From the NCBI GenBank assembly GCA_031400185.1, contig JANNPN010000227.1, positions 1-8,381 of the forward strand: a stretch of 8,381 nt of DNA, written 5' to 3'. Shown piece after piece: positions 1 through 5,663 of this stretch (position 1 is the first letter of the stretch; the number at the start of each line of letters is the position of its first letter). This DNA comes from UTPRO1 sp031400185. GTDB lineage: Bacteria; Desulfobacterota; Binatia; UTPRO1. A model generated the notes under the pieces. That model was not told the origin of the DNA, made no database searches, and saw nothing but the letters and a program-made list of their open reading frames with translations. The position numbers were made by a program, and so were the translations under genes.

Positions 1-2
1 CG

Positions 3-62
3 AAAGACAGCGAGGCTGCGGCGGGCTTTCTGCGCTGGGTGGCAGCGATCCGGCGACCGTAG
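3..62 (+). CDS. Possible C-terminal end of an upstream gene (partial)
   Basis: Frame 3 is open from the window edge and ends at TAG 60-62. It encodes KDSEAAAGFLRWVAAIRRP, which has an ordinary amphipathic C-terminal look. Only 19 residues are visible, so no family can be named. A second + frame is also open from the edge into the GNAT gene, but its composition (Pro, Arg and Gly-rich, no hydrophobic pattern) looks non-coding. This call rests on appearance only; the sequence left of the window would settle it. Confidence 0.2.
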   Translation, partial: KDSEAAAGFLRWVAAIRRP

Positions 63-172
63 GGGCCCTCCCTGACCCACCCGCCGCCGACACCGCACGC
101 AGACCGCGCGCGACGACCATAGACAGATGCAGCGACTTGAATCGGGGGCGCCGTCGGAGCACTGAATCGGGC

Positions 173-682
173 ATGCCGCTGCTTGCACTCGCGCGCAGGG
201 CCGACGCCGCTGCGATCGCGGTCATGTCGCGCGATCTGATCGAGGACGGGCTCGACTGGTCATGGACGCCGCGCCGGGTCGCGCACAGCATCCGCCGCCG
301 TGACGCGCTCGTCGTGGTCGCGCGCGTTGGCGCGCGCATCGTCGGCTTTGCGATCATGCGCTACGGCGACGACGACGCGCACCTCGATCTCCTCGGGGTC
401 GATCCCGCGTACCGACGCCATGGGCTCGGACGACGGCTCGTCGAGTGGCTCGAGAAGCCGGCGCTCGAGGCGGGGATATCGTCGGTGTTCCTGGAGGTGC
501 GCGAGGCGAAGCGCGGCACGCAGGCGTTCTACGAGCGTCTCGGGTATCGGACGCTCGGACGGCTCCAGGGCTACTACCAAGGTGGGGAGTCGGCGCTCCG
601 GATGGGGCGCGAGCTCGGGGCCCCGAGCGACGGCGTGCACGTCGAGCTGCCGATCGCCGTCGCGGCGCCGACCCGACGATGA
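173..682 (+). CDS. GNAT family N-acetyltransferase (RimI-like)
   Basis: This is a 169-residue single-domain GNAT protein, predicted to move an acetyl group from acetyl-CoA to an amine; the substrate cannot be told from sequence. The acetyl-CoA pyrophosphate loop is clear at residues 76-88 (VDPAYRRHGLGRR, with the R-x-x-G-x-G/A signature at 82-86). It follows the strand at 69-75 and precedes the usual helix. Motif B follows, with FYERLGY at 119-125. The domain starts almost at residue 3, as is typical for the family. I chose ATG 173, with GGAG at 156-159 upstream at a rather long spacing. The frame is open further upstream and TTG 137 is an alternative start, but it has no ribosome-binding site and adds only Arg/Ser-rich residues. 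The stop overlaps ATG 679. The last 30 or so residues extend past the core fold and are unassigned. The family call is firm, the start less so. Confidence 0.85.
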   Translation: MPLLALARRADAAAIAVMSRDLIEDGLDWSWTPRRVAHSIRRRDALVVVARVGARIVGFAIMRYGDDDAHLDLLGVDPAYRRHGLGRRLVEWLEKPALEAGISSVFLEVREAKRGTQAFYERLGYRTLGRLQGYYQGGESALRMGRELGAPSDGVHVELPIAVAAPTRR

Positions 683-723
683 CCCGACGCGAGAACGCGG
701 TGCAGTTCTTCACGCGGAAGTGA
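679..723 (+). CDS. Doubtful 14-codon ORF between GNAT and fusion gene
   Basis: ATG 679 overlaps the GNAT stop (ATGA, 679-682), and the ORF ends at TGA 721-723, which overlaps GTG 720 of the next gene (GTGA). It encodes MTRRENAVQFFTRK. There is no visible Shine-Dalgarno, so translation would rely on coupling from the GNAT gene. Three readings are possible: chance; a tiny coupling cistron; or the true N-terminus of the downstream gene cut off by a lost base near 720 (one added G would give MTRRENAVQFFTRK joined to VTAPGHDLTT). I cannot choose between them from this sequence. Confidence 0.2.
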   Translation: MTRRENAVQFFTRK

Positions 724-1916
724 CCGCGCCGGGGCACGATCTGACGACGGCCGACGTCGACGAGCTCGCCGCGCGCTTCCGCGCGCGAACGATCCCGCAC
801 GAGGAGTGGACGCACACGGCGCACCTGATCGTCGGCGCATGGCACGTCCATCGCTACGGTCCCGCCGACGCGCTCACGCGTCTCCGCGCCGGCATCCGCG
901 CGCTGAACGACGTCCACGGGACGCCGAACTCTCCGACGCGCGGCTACCACGAGACGATCACGCGCGCGTACGTGATGCTGCTCGCACGGTCGCTCGACGA
1001 GGCCCCTCCCGAGACGTCCCTCGGAGACCGCGTCACGCGGATTCTCGCCGGTCCGCTCGCCGCGACGGACGTCCTGTTCGCCTACTACTCGAGGAATCGG
1101 CTCCTGTCGTCGACGGCGCGCGCCGAATGGGTGGCGCCGGACATCCTCGAGCTGCCGCGCGCCGCCACGCGGCCGAAGATCGACTACGACGTCGTCGCGC
1201 CGGAGTACGGTCGCCGCTACGAGACGCAGCGCTTCCCGGGCCTCGAGGGAACGGTGCGCGGCTTCGTGCGGGCGCGCCCGCGCGTCGCGCTCGTGGTCGA
1301 CGTCGGCTGCGGGACGGGGCACTGGCTGCGCGTCGTCGGATCGGAGGTTAGGCGGGCGGTCGGCATCGACCCGTCCGCCGGGATGCTCGCCGAGGCGCGC
1401 GCCGCCGGATCGGAGCTGCGGCTCGTGCGCGGGGTCGCCGAGCAGCTCCCGCTCCGGGACGCCAGTGCCGACCGCGTCGTCTGCATGCACGCCTTCCAGC
1501 ATCTCGAGGATCGCCGGCGGTTCGCCCACGAGGCCCGCCGCATCCTGCGCCGTGGCGGCGGCATCCTGATCGTCGCCCTCGACCCGCACGCCAACCTCGA
1601 TGCCTGGTGGATCTACGACGCCTTCCCGAGCGCACGCCGGCTCGACCGCGAGCGCTATCCCGCGACGTCCGAGATCCGCGCGCTGCTCGAAGAGGCGGGA
1701 TTCGCCGAAACCCGCACGACGGTCGCGGAAGCCCTCACGGGCGAGCTCGCGTTCGACGACGCCCTCGCGCGCGGCGTCCTCGGCCGCCGCTCGACCTCGC
1801 AGCTCATGATGCTCGACGACGCCGAGTGGGAGGAGGGTCTGCGCCGCCTCCACGCGACGCGACCGCCGCTGCGCGCGGACCTCCGGCTCTTCGCGACGTC
1901 CGCGTGGCTGCGATGA
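720..1916 (+). CDS. Fusion: conserved His-rich domain + class I SAM methyltransferase
   Basis: This is a 398-residue protein from GTG 720, in two parts. Residues about 8-147 form a helical domain that I know only as a widespread uncharacterised family. It carries EEWTHTAHL (28-36), RGYHETITR (74-82) and YYSRNRLLSS (122-131), and its conserved His and Glu residues suggest a catalytic or metal site, which is inference. Residues about 152-398 are a Methyltransf_11/UbiE-type domain, opening with IDYDVVAPEYGRRY. It has motif I VVDVGCGTGHW (192-202), the ribose-binding acidic residue in GIDPSAGML (D217), EQLPLRDASADRVV (241-254) and HAFQHLED. It would transfer a methyl group from S-adenosylmethionine; the acceptor is unknown. 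The two parts share one uninterrupted frame. The start is uncertain: GTG 720 overlaps the preceding stop, but its GGAAG (715-719) lies too close to act as a normal Shine-Dalgarno. The frame itself is open further upstream. An upstream frameshift is possible. Confidence 0.85.
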   Translation: MTAPGHDLTTADVDELAARFRARTIPHEEWTHTAHLIVGAWHVHRYGPADALTRLRAGIRALNDVHGTPNSPTRGYHETITRAYVMLLARSLDEAPPETSLGDRVTRILAGPLAATDVLFAYYSRNRLLSSTARAEWVAPDILELPRAATRPKIDYDVVAPEYGRRYETQRFPGLEGTVRGFVRARPRVALVVDVGCGTGHWLRVVGSEVRRAVGIDPSAGMLAEARAAGSELRLVRGVAEQLPLRDASADRVVCMHAFQHLEDRRRFAHEARRILRRGGGILIVALDPHANLDAWWIYDAFPSARRLDRERYPATSEIRALLEEAGFAETRTTVAEALTGELAFDDALARGVLGRRSTSQLMMLDDAEWEEGLRRLHATRPPLRADLRLFATSAWLR

Positions 1917-2062
1917 CGCCCGCTTCCCGGAACGAGGTCGCGTACGACCGGATCGCCGCGGACGGGACGCTGTCGATTCCAGGTGCCGCCGATCGACGAG
2001 TGATCAGTATGTCGAAGGCCGGTCCCACGATGTTCATGTCGTTCGAGAGGAGCCGCCCATGA
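1913..2062 (+). CDS. Doubtful 49-residue ORF
   Basis: ATG 1913 overlaps the stop of the methyltransferase fusion (ATGA), and the TGA at 2060-2062 overlaps the ATG of the GFA gene. The product begins MTPASRNEVAYDRIAADG and ends FMSFERSRP; I recognise no family. Codon third positions are less GC-biased than in the neighbours, with CGA, AGT, GGT and CCA present, and there is no clear Shine-Dalgarno. It could be a small coupled cistron. Equally, the 142 bases at 1917-2058 may be plain intergenic DNA holding the leader and promoter of the GFA-GST pair. I favour intergenic DNA. Confidence 0.2.
   Translation: MTPASRNEVAYDRIAADGTLSIPGAADRRVISMSKAGPTMFMSFERSRP
2046..2052 (+). promoter_or_regulatory. 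Ribosome-binding site of the GFA gene
   Basis: AGAGGAG lies six bases before ATG 2059 and is one of the best Shine-Dalgarno matches in the window. It fixes the start of the GFA-family gene and shows that this gene does not depend on coupling to the ORF upstream. Confidence 0.75.
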
Positions 2063-2478
2063 GTGCCCCATTGCCGAGCCACACCGGCGGTTGCGCCTGC
2101 GGCGCCGTCCGCTACGAGTTCGGCGGCGAGCCGCTTTTCATGCTCAACTGCCACTGTCGCGATTGCCAGCACGAGACGGGAGGCGCGTATGCGCCGGTCA
2201 TCGGGGTCGCGACGTCAGCGTTCCGCGTGACGTGCGGAACGCCGCGGACGGCGAGCGTCCTTGGCGGCAGTGGCAAGCCGGTGCACCGCGCGTTCTGCGC
2301 CGACTGCGGCGCGGCGCTCTACGGGATTCCCGAGGCCCATCCCGACCTCGTGACGGTCCGCGCGGGGAGCCTCGACGACCCGAGGATCTTCCGCCCGGCG
2401 CGGGACATCTTCACCGTCCAAGCGCAGCCGTGGGATCACATGGACCCGAGCCTGCCGAAATCCCCCGGCCTCGGTTGA
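2059..2478 (+). CDS. GFA/CENP-V family zinc protein (glutathione-dependent formaldehyde-activating enzyme-like)
   Basis: This 139-residue protein shows the full cysteine pattern of the GFA fold: GGCACGAVRYE (10-20; C12, C14), CHCRDCQ (31-37; C31, C33, C36) and FCADCGAAL (79-87; C80, C83). That is seven Cys for one structural and one second zinc site. RAGSLDD, the usual late motif, follows. In Paracoccus the family founder was described as speeding the adduct of glutathione with formaldehyde, but most homologues are uncharacterised, so the name should be read as a family label only. Length is normal for a single-domain member. It is followed after 17 bases by a glutathione S-transferase-like gene, which supports a thiol-related role (inference). 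The ATG is set by a strong Shine-Dalgarno. Confidence 0.92.
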   Translation: MSAPLPSHTGGCACGAVRYEFGGEPLFMLNCHCRDCQHETGGAYAPVIGVATSAFRVTCGTPRTASVLGGSGKPVHRAFCADCGAALYGIPEAHPDLVTVRAGSLDDPRIFRPARDIFTVQAQPWDHMDPSLPKSPGLG

Positions 2479-2480
2479 GA

Positions 2481-2487
2481 GAAGGAG
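2481..2487 (+). promoter_or_regulatory. Ribosome-binding site of the GST gene
   Basis: GAAGGAG sits eight bases before ATG 2496, inside the 17-base gap after the GFA stop. It selects ATG 2496 even though the frame is open far upstream. It indicates a two-gene operon with independent initiation for the second gene. Confidence 0.75.
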
Positions 2488-2495
2488 TCGCGCCC

Positions 2496-3152
2496 ATGAC
2501 GCTGCAGCTCTACGCCCATCCGTTTTCGTCGTACTGCCAGAAGGTCCTGATCCCGCTCTTCGAGAACGGGATCCCGTACGAGCTGAAGATGCTCGCACCC
2601 GGACACGACGCGAATGCCGCCGAGCATGCGCGACTCTGGCCGTTGCAGCGCATGCCGGTGCTCGTCGACGGCGACCGCACGGTCGTCGAGGCGACGATCA
2701 TCGTCGAGTACCTCGACGTCCACCATCCGGGTCCCGTGCCGATGATCCCCGCGGACCGCGCCGTCGCGCTCGACGTCCGCATGATGGACCGCGTCTTCGA
2801 CAACTACGTCCAGACGCCGATGCAAAAGGTCGTCTTCGACGCCATTCGCGGGGCGGACGAGCGCGACCCGCGCGGGGTCGCGGACGCGCATGCGATGCTC
2901 GACACCGCGTATCGCTGGCTCGACGGCCGGATGGCCGGACGCGAATGGGCGGCCGGGGCGTTCGGGCTCGCCGACTGCGCGGCCGCGCCGGCGCTCTTCT
3001 ACGCCGACTGGGTGCACCCGATCGGCGACGCGTTCCCGAGCGTCGCCGCGTACCGGAAACGCCTGCTCGCGCGTCCGTCGTTCGCGCGCGCGGTCGATGG
3101 GGGGCGGCCGTATCGCTCGTTCTTCCCGCTCGGCGCGCCCGATCGTGACTGA
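2496..3152 (+). CDS. Glutathione S-transferase family protein
   Basis: A 218-residue cytosolic GST-like protein. The N-terminal thioredoxin-like domain runs over about 1-76: it begins LQLYAHPFSSYCQKVLIPL (3-21), has the cis-proline at P54 (QRMPVLVDGD) and ends with VEATIIVEYLD. The helical C-terminal domain follows, with the LADCAAAPALFYADW segment matching the conserved N-capping helix (usually ADxxxxP). The likely catalytic residue is Ser11 or Ser12, or Cys14, in the SSYC segment. One departure is that the usual Glu-Ser pair that grips the gamma-glutamyl group reads Glu65-Ala66-Thr67. Substrate is unknown; members may conjugate, isomerise or reduce electrophiles with glutathione. It lies directly after the GFA gene and overlaps the next gene by 8 bases (GTG 3145 inside its 3' end), so the three are probably one operon. 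Confidence 0.9.
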   Translation: MTLQLYAHPFSSYCQKVLIPLFENGIPYELKMLAPGHDANAAEHARLWPLQRMPVLVDGDRTVVEATIIVEYLDVHHPGPVPMIPADRAVALDVRMMDRVFDNYVQTPMQKVVFDAIRGADERDPRGVADAHAMLDTAYRWLDGRMAGREWAAGAFGLADCAAAPALFYADWVHPIGDAFPSVAAYRKRLLARPSFARAVDGGRPYRSFFPLGAPDRD

Positions 3153-3612
3153 GCGGAGCCGGCACGACCCGCTCCTGACGGTCACCGTCGACCGCGACAG
3201 CGTCGCCGCGGGCGACGACACCGTCTCGCACGCCGTGACGATCGCGGTCGCGTCCGGCTTGCCCGTGACGCGACTGCTCGCGGAGGCGCTTCGGGCGTGT
3301 CCGCTCGCGGGCATCCAGGGTGGCAAAGCGACGTGGATCGTCGACGTCGGTGCGGCGGGGGCGGGCTCGATCGGGGTCGTCGCGGAGCAGTGGGACGCGC
3401 CGCGCCTCCTCGTGCCCGATACGGTGACCGTGGCGACGGTCTTTGCGGCGCCCGCGCCGGAGGCGACGGTCTTTACGGCGCCCGCCCCGGAGGCGACGGT
3501 CTATGCGGCGCCCGCGCCCGTCCTCTTCTTTCGCTACTGGTGTCAGGCCGATCCCGACGCCGTCTTCGCGGCGCTGCGCGCCGGCACAGCGCTGCCCTCG
3601 CGCTATTCCTAG
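3145..3612 (+). CDS. Conserved-looking unassigned protein with a 10-residue tandem repeat
   Basis: A 155-residue soluble protein starting at GTG 3145, eight bases inside the GST gene; no other start before the conserved-looking region fits. Residues 8-96 are a compact alpha/beta-looking region with DPLLTVTVDRDSVAAGDD (8-25), ACPLAGIQGGKATWIVD (51-67) and IGVVAEQWDAP (76-86). Residues 127-155 hold LFFRYWCQADPDAVFAALRA. Between them, residues 97-126 are three copies of a 10-residue unit (ATVFAAPAPE-like). I recall similar small uncharacterised proteins without the repeat but cannot name a family, and I propose no function. No signal peptide or membrane segment is seen. Position suggests co-expression with GFA and GST. 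A hairpin follows its stop. Confidence 0.7.
   Translation: MTERSRHDPLLTVTVDRDSVAAGDDTVSHAVTIAVASGLPVTRLLAEALRACPLAGIQGGKATWIVDVGAAGAGSIGVVAEQWDAPRLLVPDTVTVATVFAAPAPEATVFTAPAPEATVYAAPAPVLFFRYWCQADPDAVFAALRAGTALPSRYS
3433..3522 (+). repeat. Three tandem 30-bp repeats inside a coding region
   Basis: Units at 3433-3462, 3463-3492 and 3493-3522 each begin GCGACGGTCT and continue with a shared GCGCCCGC block. They differ at only a few bases: TTTGCGG, TTTACGG and TATGCGG in the middle, and the end of unit 3. The 30-base period preserves the reading frame and gives three Ala/Pro-rich 10-residue repeats. Near identity at the DNA level points to recent slippage or unequal exchange rather than old duplication. 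Confidence 0.9.
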
Positions 3613-3645
3613 TGATCGCGCTAGGCGCGGCGGCGTCGCGATCGC
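3612..3645 (+). terminator. Candidate hairpin terminator after the 3145-3612 gene
   Basis: A perfect 7-bp inverted repeat, GATCGCG (3614-3620) with CGCGATC (3637-3643), grows to 9 bp with one T-G wobble and a closing G-C pair (3612-3645). The loop is 16 bases. It starts at the last base of the stop codon, the usual place for a terminator. There is no T-run after it, so it may be a non-canonical terminator or an mRNA 3'-end stabiliser. Confidence 0.4.
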
Positions 3646-3796
3646 GTGCGTCCGCATGGCGCAGGGCCGGGCGCCTGCCGGGGAGGTAGCGGCCGTGGTA
3701 GCGCGCCCGGTCGCTGCCGCGCGTGGCAGACACCGCGGGCTGAAAGTCCGTCGCCGCGTCTAGCGCGGACGCGTCGAGCGTTGCTACTCGCGGCAC
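3613..3796. other. 184-base intergenic region, probable transcription boundary
   Basis: No convincing ORF, tRNA or other RNA gene is visible. Besides the hairpin at 3612-3645 there are two short GC stems: CTGCC/GGCAG at 3714-3729 with a 6-base loop, and CCGCG/CGCGG at 3754-3768 with a 5-base loop. The second can alternatively pair as CGCGTC/GACGCG at 3755-3773. No clear -35/-10 pair can be read in this GC-rich stretch. It is the longest gene-free stretch inside the window, apart from the left edge, and likely separates the GFA-GST transcript from the next unit. Confidence 0.5.
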
Positions 3797-4507
3797 ATGC
3801 GAGACGATCCCTCGATCATGGCGGTGGGAAGCATCGCGGCGTTCGCGTTGGCGCTCGCGTACGTGGCAACCGGCGTCGCGGCGATTCTCATGCCGCCCGC
3901 GCTGCAGGGCCGGCCCGACGTTGGTCCGCACGAGTTCTGGACCGTGCTTGCCGCCGATCCGACGGCGCACCTCGCGTTCCACTGGTCCTGGATCGCGGCC
4001 GGCGTCGCGGGGCTCGGCGCGGTGCCGGCGATCTCGCGGCTCGTGTGGGCGGCCGCGCCCGGCGCCGTGCTCTGGTCGGGGGCGCTGGCGTTCTGCGGCT
4101 TCGCGGTCATGGCACGGAGCCACCTCATGGAGCTCGCGTTCGACCGCCGCATCATCGCCGCCTATCCGCACGCCGATCCCGCGTTCCAGCAGGCGGTGCA
4201 CGTCGTCGCCGGTCTGGCGCTGGACGTGCCCGACGGGATTCTCACCTACGGCGCCATCGGCGTGTGGGTCGGGGTCGTGAGCCGACTCGGTCGTCGCACG
4301 CGCGTGCTGCCGCCGGCGGTCGCGTGGCTCGGCGTCGCCGCGTCGGGCACCTACCTCGCGGGCGTCGCGGGTTATACCTTCACGATCCGGCCGCTCCTCG
4401 TGCTTGCGATCGGGCTCGGCGGTCTCCTGCTCGTGCCCGCATGGTACGCGAGCCTTGGGCTACTGCTCCGCCGACGCGCGCTCGCTTGTCGCTCCGCGGC
4501 GGATTGA
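3797..4507 (+). CDS. Six-TM integral membrane protein, function unknown
   Basis: This 236-residue protein has six hydrophobic segments at about 9-31, 58-80, 86-106, 133-162, 172-193 and 199-224, so it sits in the inner membrane. Between TM1 and TM2 is a loop with HEFWTVLAADPTAHL and then FHWSW; after TM3 comes ARSHLMELAFDRRIIAAYP. The arrangement resembles small uncharacterised membrane families of the DUF4386 kind, but I cannot assign it. There is no catalytic signature. The start is ATG 3797 or ATG 3818 (residue 8); neither has a good Shine-Dalgarno, and the later one would begin directly at TM1. The gene follows a hairpin-rich gap and lies 15 bases before the amidotransferase gene, so it may open a new operon. 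A weak functional link to that neighbour is all that context gives. Confidence 0.75.
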   Translation: MRDDPSIMAVGSIAAFALALAYVATGVAAILMPPALQGRPDVGPHEFWTVLAADPTAHLAFHWSWIAAGVAGLGAVPAISRLVWAAAPGAVLWSGALAFCGFAVMARSHLMELAFDRRIIAAYPHADPAFQQAVHVVAGLALDVPDGILTYGAIGVWVGVVSRLGRRTRVLPPAVAWLGVAASGTYLAGVAGYTFTIRPLLVLAIGLGGLLLVPAWYASLGLLLRRRALACRSAAD

Positions 4508-4522
4508 ATACGACCCGCGTTG

Positions 4523-5221
4523 ATGCGCGCGCACTACCTGCAGCACGTGCCGTTCGAAGGGCTCGGCTCGATCGCGCGCTGGCTCGACGCGCGCGGCGCC
4601 ACCGTCACGAGCACGCAGCTCCATGAGCCGAAGGCGCGGCTCCCACAGGCCGACACGATCGACTTCCTGATCGTCATGGGCGGGCCGATGAGCGTGAACG
4701 ACGAGGCGGCGCTCCCGTGGCTCGTGCCCGAGAAGCGGCTCGTGAAGGACGTCATCGCGGCCGGGAAGCCGGTCCTCGGCATCTGCCTCGGGGCGCAGAT
4801 GATCGCGAGCGCGCTCGGCGCGACGATCCGCGCGAATCCCGAGCCCGAGATCGGCTGGTTCGACATCGAGCCGGTGCCGGCAACCGCGTCGCCGTCACGG
4901 TTCGCGCCGCTCTTCGCGGGCCCCGTAGAGGTCTTCCACTGGCACGGCGAGACCTTCGACCTGCCACCGGGTGCCACGCTGCTCGCGCGGAGCGCCGCCT
5001 GCGCTCACCAGGCGTTTGCGATCGACGATCGCGTGCTCGGCCTCCAGTTCCACTTGGAGACGACCCCCGCGAGCGCCCGCGCGCTCGTCGAGCATTGCGG
5101 GGATGAGCTGACCCCGCGCCGCTTCGTGCAATCCGGAGCGGCAATGCTCGAGAAGCCCGAGCGCTACGAGCGCATCAACCGTCTGATGACGGCCGTCCTC
5201 GACCGCCTGACGGCGCGCTGA
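4523..5221 (+). CDS. Type 1 (class I) glutamine amidotransferase, GMP-synthase-like
   Basis: A 232-residue stand-alone class I glutamine amidotransferase domain. The nucleophile elbow is GICLGAQM (86-93, Cys88), and the catalytic His and Glu are in FHLET (176-180, H177 and E179). The oxyanion-side glycine motif VMGGPMSV is at 51-58, and the family's WHGETFDLP is at 140-148. The triad is complete, so it should hydrolyse glutamine or a gamma-glutamyl compound. No synthetase domain is attached or adjacent, and such lone members are mostly uncharacterised; some related proteins act on gamma-glutamyl amides. I chose ATG 4523 over TTG 4520, one codon earlier. The C-terminal helix region (about 185-232) is normal for the lone-domain family. 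It lies 15 bases after the membrane-protein gene, with no obvious Shine-Dalgarno. Confidence 0.9.
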   Translation: MRAHYLQHVPFEGLGSIARWLDARGATVTSTQLHEPKARLPQADTIDFLIVMGGPMSVNDEAALPWLVPEKRLVKDVIAAGKPVLGICLGAQMIASALGATIRANPEPEIGWFDIEPVPATASPSRFAPLFAGPVEVFHWHGETFDLPPGATLLARSAACAHQAFAIDDRVLGLQFHLETTPASARALVEHCGDELTPRRFVQSGAAMLEKPERYERINRLMTAVLDRLTAR

Positions 5222-5254
5222 CCCGCTTGTCGCGGCCGGGCGCCGGCGCTACCT

Positions 5255-5259
5255 AGGAG
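5255..5259 (+). promoter_or_regulatory. Ribosome-binding site of the zinc-ribbon gene
   Basis: AGGAG is five bases before ATG 5265 and decides that start. The 43-base gap before this gene also holds a short GCCGG/CCGGC stem (5235-5247, 3-base loop), too small to call a terminator. Confidence 0.65.
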
Positions 5260-5264
5260 CCGGC

Positions 5265-5663
5265 ATGCGCCCCATCGCCGTCTGCAACCTCGAAGCGCTG
5301 CCGTGCCCGCGCTGCGACGAGCCGCTCGAGCGGGGCACGGGCCGCCAGGGACTGGTGTGGATCTGTCGCACGTGCCGGGGCGGGGCGGTCACGCTGCCGA
5401 TCCTCCGGCGGTTCGCGCCGCGCCCGTTCGTGAACCAGCTGTGGCAGACGGCGTTGCACCGCGGCCGCCGCTCGTCGCTCTTCTGCCCGGCGTGCACGCA
5501 TCCCTTCGTCGAGGTCGGCGACGCCGCGGGGCGCGGCATTCGGGCGTGCGTCCGCTGCTACTGGGTGTGGCTCGACTACGAGGCGCTCGAGTCCCTCCCG
5601 ACGCTGGTCGCACCGACCGCCGCGCTCCCGTCGCGCCGCATCGCGATCGAAAGCCGGCGGTGA
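5265..5663 (+). CDS. Double zinc-ribbon protein (zf-TFIIB-like), function unknown
   Basis: A 132-residue protein with two four-cysteine zinc ribbons. The first is CPRC...CRTC (C14, C17, C34, C37), the second CPAC...CVRC (C74, C77, C95, C98). The second is followed by YWVWLD (99-104), the hydrophobic/acidic tail of zf-TFIIB-type ribbons (usually W-L/F-D). The linker (about 41-73) is basic and contains NQLWQTALHRGRR. In related proteins I recall such ribbons in front of membrane or protease domains; here nothing follows, so it is a free-standing soluble form. The role could be nucleic-acid or protein binding; this is inference. The start is set by AGGAG. The stop overlaps GTG 5660 of the ABM gene (GTGA), so the two are translationally coupled. 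Confidence 0.75.
   Translation: MRPIAVCNLEALPCPRCDEPLERGTGRQGLVWICRTCRGGAVTLPILRRFAPRPFVNQLWQTALHRGRRSSLFCPACTHPFVEVGDAAGRGIRACVRCYWVWLDYEALESLPTLVAPTAALPSRRIAIESRR

Noticed and set aside
354..1853. A 499-residue open frame on the - strand opposite the GNAT and methyltransferase genes
   Set aside because: Its product is Arg, Ala and Gly-rich with no motif, and it lies antisense to two genes with clear family motifs. Long antisense frames are expected at this GC content.
3433..3522. The 30-bp repeats as a CRISPR array
   Set aside because: The units are directly adjacent without spacers, and they keep the reading frame of a protein.
2436..3657. Two - strand open frames (2436-3326 and 2698-3657) opposite the GST gene and its neighbour
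   Set aside because: Low-complexity, Arg-rich products with no recognisable domain; the + strand genes explain the region.
3690..3796. A tRNA or other structured RNA gene in the intergenic region
   Set aside because: No cloverleaf, TPsiC-like or anticodon arm could be traced; only short unrelated GC stems.
3646..4626. A + strand open frame of 326 residues overlapping the membrane-protein gene in another frame
   Set aside because: Arg-rich shadow of the six-TM gene; no hydrophobic or domain pattern of its own.
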